Source of the DNA: DATKKX01 sp035542775
GTDB lineage: Bacteria; Planctomycetota; Phycisphaerae; UBA1845; UTPLA1
DNA length: 27,541 nt
NCBI GenBank assembly: GCA_035542775.1
Contig: DATKKX010000328.1
Span: forward strand, 1-27,541
Reading direction: 5' to 3'
Below the pieces are notes generated by a model. That model did not search any database and had not been told where the DNA came from. It saw only the letters and a program-made list of their open reading frames with translations. The position numbers were made by a program, and so were the translations under genes. This document shows, in pieces, positions 22,314 through 27,541 of this stretch (the first letter of the stretch is position 1; each line of letters opens with the position of its first letter).

Positions 22314-24752
22314 CTATTGGCCGAGCAAGGCGTTGACGAATGCCTGCACGTCGCTGCCGTTCACTGAGCCGTCGCCATTGAAATCACAAGACACGAACTG
22401 TCGCGGGCTGGCGGCGGCTGGATTCAGCAGAGTGTCGACGAACTCGCTGACATCCAGGCCATCGATTTTGCCATCGCCGTTCACATCACCGATCAGGCCC
22501 TGTCCGGGCGGCGGGGCAAGCGGATCGCGGGCGCAAGTGCGATAACACCGGAGCCAGCGCTGATAGTCCGCGAGCGTTATGCAGCCATCTCCGTCGATGT
22601 CAGCCAGCACATGCTGCATGTACTCGGGCTCGGGGGCGCAATGGCCGAGGCCGTCGCGGATATACCCATAGTCAGCTGAGTCAACGTCGCCGTCGCCGTC
22701 AAAATCGCCGCAGAACCAGAAGACATCCCCGGTCACGACCAACGCATAGCCCTGCCGATCCTGATTCACCGCCGTCCCGAGGACATCGATCCGCCACCTG
22801 CCGGGGTTCGGTGCGTCGCGATGGACTTGCTCAACGTTGTTGCGGATGTCCGCGGAGCCCCCCGTCGAGGACTGGCCGCCGCTGAAGACGTTTCCGAGAT
22901 AGGCTGTGGAATAGGGGTCCGTGACCACAAGATCCAGGTTGTTGATCGGTGTGAAGGACGCTGACAACTCCGCCGGGACATCGGTCCACACCAGCGTCAC
23001 CTTCAAGCGCTGGGTGGAGCTTTGAACGCCGAAGTAGTACGAGTTCGTATCACCGGTATTCAGGCCGGCCGCGTTGCGGACATCAGTGACCAGCAGCTTG
23101 CGGGCATCCCCCGGAAAATACAGAACGTCATCCATCAAGATGCGGCCCCATCCCTCGGCCGGTGTGAAGTAGCCCGCCATGCCGCTCATGTCCACTGCGG
23201 AGTTCACCATGACGGCCTTGAGCAACGCCCCTGACGGCGTGAACGCATCCGGGGCGTTCGCTGCGCCACTGGGATAGAAGCCCTCCATGAAGTACTGACG
23301 GACCAGCACGGCGAAGCCGGACACCGCCGGAGCCGCGTAAGAAGTGCCGCCACCGCTATGCGTGCCGCATTGCGTGTAGTAGTCCGCCGAGATCGAGCCA
23401 CACCCCGGAGCCCAAACCTCGGGTTTTTGGCGGCCGTCGGTGGTGGGGCCGTATCCCCCGTAGCACCTGGAACCTTCGTTCGGCGTATCGCTTGTGGCCG
23501 CCACGGCCAGGCCGTTCTTGGAGTTTTCCGGAACGGTCACCTGCATGTTGGAGTTGGTGACCGCTATCAGGACCAGGTCATCCTCGTTGGCGCGAGTAAA
23601 CACATCGATGTCACGTGACCAGGCGCCGTAATCGCGCGTGCTGTCACTGCCCCAACTGTTGCTGTGTACGCGAGCCCCGTCGTTATGGGCGACGGTCAGA
23701 CGATCATTGACGTACAGCACGCCGCCGACCAGCACGCCGTTGTAGTGCTGGAAGACGAACCTGGACTTGTAGGCCATGCCTTTGAGATTGGGGTTGGTGC
23801 CCGCCAATTCGTCCCCCGCCAGTACGCCGCCGACGTGCGTCCCATGGTAGCCGTACCCGGGGCTGATCCCCATGCCATAGTAGGAAACGATCTTGCGGTG
23901 CAAGGGGCCGATCGGGTTGACGGTATCCACGAATGCGCATTGATCTGCGCGCAGGTCCCAGTCGATGATGCCGGCGATTTGGTTCTCGCCGTGCAAGCCG
24001 GCGTTCCACAGGGGCACGCTGTCGGTCACGTCGCTCTGGCAGATCCAGGTGGTCGTCGCGTTGCGTGGTTCGGCCTCAAGGGCCTCTTCGATGAACATGA
24101 CGTCCGGATTTCGCGCCAACTTTCTGATCTTCGCGTCGGGCGCGTCCACAACCAACGTGTGTTTCCTCCCCTCACCCCCAACGGCCCGCAGCTCTGTTCC
24201 TTCTCGACGCAGACCTTCTTTGGCTGCCGCGAGGTCCGCCCCCGGAAACAGCGACACGACCAACCGCTTCTTGCCGGCCGCCGCCAACTGCAGGCGCTCC
24301 GGGGTCACGGGTCGTACCAGTCCGATCGTCGAGCTGAGCTTCCATGCCTCGTCGTATTGTCCAACCCACCTCACAAAGCCCGCGGCGATCAAGGCGTCCG
24401 CATTGGCCCGGCTCAGGTCGGCCACGTAGGCATTCATGGGAAGATACGGCCCAAGCACCACACCGGCCTGCTCAAGAAAGGCGCGCCTCTGCGGAGTGAT
24501 CGGGCCGTCAAGCTGAATGACATAGCGTCGCGTCGGCGCGAAGGTCGCGCCGGAGACCAGCAATGACGGCATCTCGCGGAGGTTCACCGGACCGGTTCGC
24601 AGGTAAAGGGATTCCTGATCGGTCCCCAGGCTCGTGCCCGAAGGCTGATCAAACGAAGGGCCGGGCTTATCTCCCGCGGAAACCGACCCCGTCGAATAGA
24701 GCACCAGGCTTATTAGGACGATGACGATCTCTGCCACGCGTTTAGGCAACAT
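22314..24752 (-). CDS. Secreted S8 (subtilisin-family) serine protease with two dockerin-like modules
   Basis: An 812-residue exported protease. The ATG at 24752 follows CGGAG at a normal distance and gives a signal peptide MLPKRVAEIVIVLISLVLYS plus TGSVSA (cleavage after about 26); a longer frame to 24854 lacks one. A propeptide-like region spans 60-225. The catalytic domain has D264 (AGIIDWDL), H303 (GYHGTHVGGVLAG), N400 (LIAVTN, oxyanion) and S471 (GGGTSYAAPAVSGF). HSNSWG and the following beta-sandwich domain (about 560-675, VTLVWTDVP...NNLDLVVTDP) resemble KP-43-type subtilases. The C terminus has four calcium loops in two pairs: DFDGDGDVDSAD (683-694) with DIDGDGCITLAD (718-729), and DVNGDGKIDGLD (756-767) with DFNGDGSVNGSD (790-801). 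Its stop is 15 bp from that of the convergent acyl-CoA dehydrogenase. Confidence 0.92.
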   Translation of the reverse strand: MLPKRVAEIVIVLISLVLYSTGSVSAGDKPGPSFDQPSGTSLGTDQESLYLRTGPVNLREMPSLLVSGATFAPTRRYVIQLDGPITPQRRAFLEQAGVVLGPYLPMNAYVADLSRANADALIAAGFVRWVGQYDEAWKLSSTIGLVRPVTPERLQLAAAGKKRLVVSLFPGADLAAAKEGLRREGTELRAVGGEGRKHTLVVDAPDAKIRKLARNPDVMFIEEALEAEPRNATTTWICQSDVTDSVPLWNAGLHGENQIAGIIDWDLRADQCAFVDTVNPIGPLHRKIVSYYGMGISPGYGYHGTHVGGVLAGDELAGTNPNLKGMAYKSRFVFQHYNGVLVGGVLYVNDRLTVAHNDGARVHSNSWGSDSTRDYGAWSRDIDVFTRANEDDLVLIAVTNSNMQVTVPENSKNGLAVAATSDTPNEGSRCYGGYGPTTDGRQKPEVWAPGCGSISADYYTQCGTHSGGGTSYAAPAVSGFAVLVRQYFMEGFYPSGAANAPDAFTPSGALLKAVMVNSAVDMSGMAGYFTPAEGWGRILMDDVLYFPGDARKLLVTDVRNAAGLNTGDTNSYYFGVQSSTQRLKVTLVWTDVPAELSASFTPINNLDLVVTDPYSTAYLGNVFSGGQSSTGGSADIRNNVEQVHRDAPNPGRWRIDVLGTAVNQDRQGYALVVTGDVFWFCGDFDGDGDVDSADYGYIRDGLGHCAPEPEYMQHVLADIDGDGCITLADYQRWLRCYRTCARDPLAPPPGQGLIGDVNGDGKIDGLDVSEFVDTLLNPAAASPRQFVSCDFNGDGSVNGSDVQAFVNALLGQ

Positions 24753-25090
24753 GTGCCGACTCCGAGCGCATACAGGGCGTCCGACTGACACCGGGATGCC
24801 CTTCCCACTCCAGAGAAGGGAGCGCCGGCCGATCGATCGCACTTCCACCGACACGAACGCGGCCCGCCATGTGTTCGTCGGGTGTTCAGACGGCTGGATT
24901 GACTAGTCTGGACCCCCGACAGTCTCGTGAGGCCCTCCGTCCAATATCATAGCGTTCTGAGGGTGAGGGACGAAACGTGGCGAGGGAGAATGTGCGCCGC
25001 TTCCGAGAACTATTGCGGCGAACCCGGATGTGCCACCGGCATTACAGTCTCGAAGCCAATGGCGGCGCCAATTCCTTTTCAGGACACGAC
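24753..25090. other. Intergenic region upstream of the protease gene
   Basis: No gene or RNA is recognised between the DUF2723 stop and the protease start (338 bp). It should hold the protease promoter, but no pair of boxes was convincing. A short direct repeat GTGTTC occurs twice around 24871-24886. Confidence 0.35.
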
Positions 25091-26788
25091 TTACCGTTTA
25101 CTCTCGTCTTGAGGCGGTTGCCCCACTGCTGCCGGCGGATATACGACCTGAACCAGCCCGGCCTCGAGGGCCGCCCGGGGCGTCCGCGCTCGTATGGCAT
25201 CCCTCCCTGGCTGGCCAGGGCGGCTGGTGTCGATCACAAAGGCCGCCAGGCCATGCTCGCGCGCATAGGCCAGTGCCTGCGTCCAGTACTTGTCCTCGAT
25301 TGCGAGTGTGCGGATGTCCGTGCGGCCGGCGCCCACATAAGCCGAATACCGGAAAGTCATTGCCGGCCAGAAGGTCGTGAGCATGACGCTGTCACGGGGC
25401 AGTTCGCGCATGGCGGCGACAAGCCGCGCAGCCATCGCCTGGTCAGTCATCTGTGAGCGGTTCACCAGGCGGTAGTTCCCGACCGCCAAGCCAGCCACGG
25501 TGAGGCCGCCGACTGCCAGGCCAACAGCGCGCCACCGCGCGGCCCGCCGGGCCACGCCAGCTACGACTCCCACCGAACTGCCCTGCGGAGGACCTGCCGC
25601 CCCCAGTCCGCCCAGCAGCGCCAGCCCCGCCAGTCCTGGCACCGTAAAGGTCAGCGCGTCCCACGTCTGGTGCCAGATGAAGAAGATGAAGTTGCCCACG
25701 AACAGGCCGAGTCCCAAGAGCACCCAGCCATACTGGCGACGGCGGAAAATGATCCCGGCGACGGCCAGGACCAAGCCCGGCAGACCGATCGCGGCCCCGC
25801 CGCCCCTGTCGAGGGCAAACGGATCGTTGGCATGCTTTTGGGGGGAAATCACCTCGGTACCACCGAGCAGATTGGCGTAGCGCGAGGCTCCGGTTTCGAG
25901 CCGGTCTTTCCAGGATGCGTCGTGTTTCGCCCAGGAAAGCCCCAGCGTGTAGTAGGCGGCTTCTTTCAGACGGGGCCAGCCGGTGAGCGAGCTTGTCGGA
26001 ACACGTCCAACGATCTCATCGGCGAGGATGCCGTCCCGTGCGTGCACGTACCGAGGATTGTCCCGCACGAGGAAATAACCGATCGAGAAGACGAGCGGCA
26101 CCAGGTACAGAGCAACGGCCACGCCCAGCCGTCGCACGCCAAGACGGGCGCTTCGGCGCCGGCCGAACCACAATCCCAGGAATGCCGGCAACACCAGCAA
26201 TTCCGACGGGCGCCCCGCGGTCGAGATACCGACCGTGATTGCGGCCACCCAAAGCCAAGCGGCGCGGTCCGCGCTCACAAATCGCACCGCGGCATATGCT
26301 CCGATCAGCAGGAATGCGCCATGGAAGACGTATTCTTCCGCCACCGTGCTGTAGCTCCAGTAGATGCTGCTGAACCCCAGCAAGCCTGCCGCCACAAGGC
26401 CCGGCAGAATTAGCCCGGTGGTACGCCGGACCGTCCCGTAGAGCGCGAGACAGCCAACGATTCCGCAGACCGCCATCAGGGCGTTGAGTCGGTAGGCTAC
26501 ATCGGGACCGAATGGCATCAAGCTGGCCAGATAACCGAACAGAATCTCAATGGCGTATCCGGGAGGGTGGCAGATGCCCAACAACGGACTTAGATACTGA
26601 AGCTCCGCGCTGTCACCTCGGCTGACGCCTCGCTGCAACGTGCAGAAGTAGACAGCTCCCAGCGCGATAGCCAGGCCAGCGATGGCCAGCGCGTGCCGCC
26701 AGCCCGCGATGGGCGGCGGCGGAGCGACCGCGACCGTCTGCTCCGCGCGTTCGAGCTGTTCGCCATGCTGGCGCCTTACCTTAGCCAC
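25091..26788 (-). CDS. DUF2723 multi-spanning membrane protein (GT-C-like)
   Basis: A 565-residue inner-membrane protein with about ten hydrophobic segments. After a short cytoplasmic N terminus, the first membrane helix (LAIAGLAIALGAVYFC) is followed by the DUF2723 hallmark loop RGDSAELQYLSPLLGICHPPGY, in which the Asp-Ser-x-Glu and HPPGY elements are the presumed active-site region, as in GT-C glycosyltransferases. LFGYLASLMPFGPDVAYRLN and STVAEEYVFHGAFLL are also typical. The C-terminal part after about residue 430 is a soluble periplasmic-type domain. Members probably use lipid-linked sugars (inference). The start is uncertain: the frame is open to a TTG at 26911, and I prefer the GTG at 26788, though its Shine-Dalgarno is weak. 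It is divergent from the tRNA fragment at the right. Confidence 0.85.
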   Translation of the reverse strand: MAKVRRQHGEQLERAEQTVAVAPPPPIAGWRHALAIAGLAIALGAVYFCTLQRGVSRGDSAELQYLSPLLGICHPPGYAIEILFGYLASLMPFGPDVAYRLNALMAVCGIVGCLALYGTVRRTTGLILPGLVAAGLLGFSSIYWSYSTVAEEYVFHGAFLLIGAYAAVRFVSADRAAWLWVAAITVGISTAGRPSELLVLPAFLGLWFGRRRSARLGVRRLGVAVALYLVPLVFSIGYFLVRDNPRYVHARDGILADEIVGRVPTSSLTGWPRLKEAAYYTLGLSWAKHDASWKDRLETGASRYANLLGGTEVISPQKHANDPFALDRGGGAAIGLPGLVLAVAGIIFRRRQYGWVLLGLGLFVGNFIFFIWHQTWDALTFTVPGLAGLALLGGLGAAGPPQGSSVGVVAGVARRAARWRAVGLAVGGLTVAGLAVGNYRLVNRSQMTDQAMAARLVAAMRELPRDSVMLTTFWPAMTFRYSAYVGAGRTDIRTLAIEDKYWTQALAYAREHGLAAFVIDTSRPGQPGRDAIRARTPRAALEAGLVQVVYPPAAVGQPPQDESKR

Positions 26789-26933
26789 ATGCGCTCTCTG
26801 ATCTCGCAGCAACTGTCCATCGCCAGAGGTTTCCGACAGCCGCCGCTGGACACACCGCAGCCAACCGATATCATACGTACGCGTTTGGAGATAGCCAGGG
26901 CGGGTGCCCAAACGACGGCACGCCTAGCTGGTG

Positions 26934-26975
<42 letters not shown>

Positions 26976-27168
26976 ATTTCCACCGAACGATAACCTACCA
27001 ACAGAGCAAACACTTACAGACAGTGAGGGGAGTGACTGTAGGTCACACTGTCAGTACCCGCCTGACTTGGCGGCGGTCGTCGAGGCGTGGCCGAGTCTGC
27101 CGGATGCCGTCAGACAGGCCATCTTCGGGCTCGTGAAGCACAGCACACCGGGGGACAAGGCGCGATGA
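26976..27168 (+). pseudogene. C-terminal fragment of a probable tyrosine recombinase (integrase)
   Basis: A frame open from 26944, across the tRNA anticodon region, to TGA 27166-27168 has protein-like character: FPKPFPPNDNLPTEQTLTDS, then DCRSHCQYPP and DLAAVVEAWPSLPDAVRQAI, ending HSTPGDKAR. Tails of the form 'DPDLAxVVxAWPxLPEAIRxGIxAMV' end many planctomycetal phage-integrase-family proteins in my recollection; I could not search. The catalytic domain with its R..HxxR..Y residues is absent, so this is only the non-catalytic tail. It is joined directly to the tRNA half, meaning the gene was cut at the attachment core. Alternative: a C-terminal tail of another planctomycetal protein family. 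Confidence 0.5.
27019..27052. repeat. Nested inverted repeats beside the att-like junction
   Basis: GACAGTG (27019-27025) pairs with CACTGTC (27046-27052). Inside, GTGAC (27032-27036) pairs with GTCAC (27042-27046) around TGTAG. It lies 45 bp from the tRNA junction and could be a recombinase or excisionase arm site, or chance within the coding tail. Confidence 0.4.
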
Positions 27169-27370
27169 GCAACCATCGGCAAGCGGAACCGAGAGGAACG
27201 AAGCGACTGGAGGCCCGTAGACGATTTGGACCCACCTGGAGGACGTCCCCGACACGGCGCGTGGCAGGACGGGCCAATTCCGGCGGCTTGGTGACGTCCT
27301 GCACGTTTCAGGACGAAACGACCGCGACGGGCGCAGCGAGCAGCCGGCGGTCAAACACAAGGGAACGTAC

Positions 27371-27541
27371 ATGAACGGGAGCGGGGCAGAACAAAGTGAC
27401 CCTGCAGATCCGGTCGCGCCCAAGGACTCCGCCGATCGGGCACGATTATCCGCGGCGGCAAGGGAGTTGAGCCGCGCGGCGGCGGCCGGCCTGCGAAAGA
27501 GGAAACTTCGACGGCCACTAGACCCTGCAACGCGCAGGCTG
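27371..27541 (+). CDS. Start of an unidentified gene (partial, runs off right edge)
   Basis: The ATG at 27371 is preceded by AAGGG at about 7 bp, and the frame stays open to the window end (57 codons). It begins MNGSGAEQSDPADP and continues SADRARLSAAARELSRAAAA, then an Arg/Lys-rich stretch. The frame is also open upstream to a TAG at 27218 with no better start codon. The composition (acidic-polar start, Ala/Arg-rich helix) could suit a small DNA-binding or element-encoded protein, but no family is recognised. It lies on the mobile-element side of the tRNA junction. Confidence 0.4.
   Translation, partial: MNGSGAEQSDPADPVAPKDSADRARLSAAARELSRAAAAGLRKRKLRRPLDPATRRL

Overview
This is a GC-rich bacterial window that reads as an uncultured Planctomycetota, probably the Phycisphaerae lineage. 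The pointers are a DUF1571 protein, secreted proteins ending in dockerin-like DxDxDG calcium loops, a right-handed beta-helix protein, a 'PFxAFRV' small protein of a type I associate with planctomycetes, and a tail typical of planctomycetal integrases. The phylum call is inference from gene content; no marker gene is present.

Layout. (1) Positions 1-6741, minus strand: an outer-envelope block. lnt-like apolipoprotein N-acyltransferase, a DUF1571 membrane-anchored protein, a WaaF-type heptosyltransferase, then three consecutive lipopolysaccharide-kinase-family genes. The last is a WaaP-like kinase that carries the start of a second kinase domain and runs off the left edge. The last four genes are tightly packed (gaps of 30 and 28 bp, then an ATGA overlap) and look like one transcription unit for LPS inner-core assembly and phosphorylation. 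(2) 7303-9273, plus: a glutamine-hydrolysing asparagine synthetase. (3) 9652-13986, plus: a secreted beta-helix protein with a dockerin-like tail, a repeat-rich gap, a secreted protein of unknown function, and a detached second copy of the dockerin-like tail (286 bp, about 95% identical, no indels). (4) 14154-15987: an AAA/DUF4143 ATPase on the minus strand, behind a promoter that suggests a nearly leaderless mRNA, then a cluster of palindromic repeats. (5) 15988-16932, minus: a TolB-like PD40 propeller protein. (6) 17341-22298: fabI, a small convergent gene, and an electron-transfer-flavoprotein beta/alpha/acyl-CoA dehydrogenase operon, i.e. fatty-acid synthesis next to fatty-acyl oxidation. 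(7) 22314-24752, minus: a subtilisin-family protease with two dockerin-like modules. (8) 25091-26788, minus: a DUF2723 multi-spanning membrane protein. (9) 26934-27541, plus: the 5' half of a tRNA-Arg(CCT) gene joined directly to what looks like the C-terminal end of a tyrosine recombinase, i.e. a mobile-element junction, followed by the start of an unidentified gene.

The most interesting points are the tRNA/integrase junction at the right end, the multi-kinase LPS operon with a tandem-kinase fusion at the left end, the duplicated calcium-loop tail module around 11.2 and 13.7 kb, and an Lnt that lacks two normally essential glutamates. No CRISPR array, rRNA or intact tRNA was seen.
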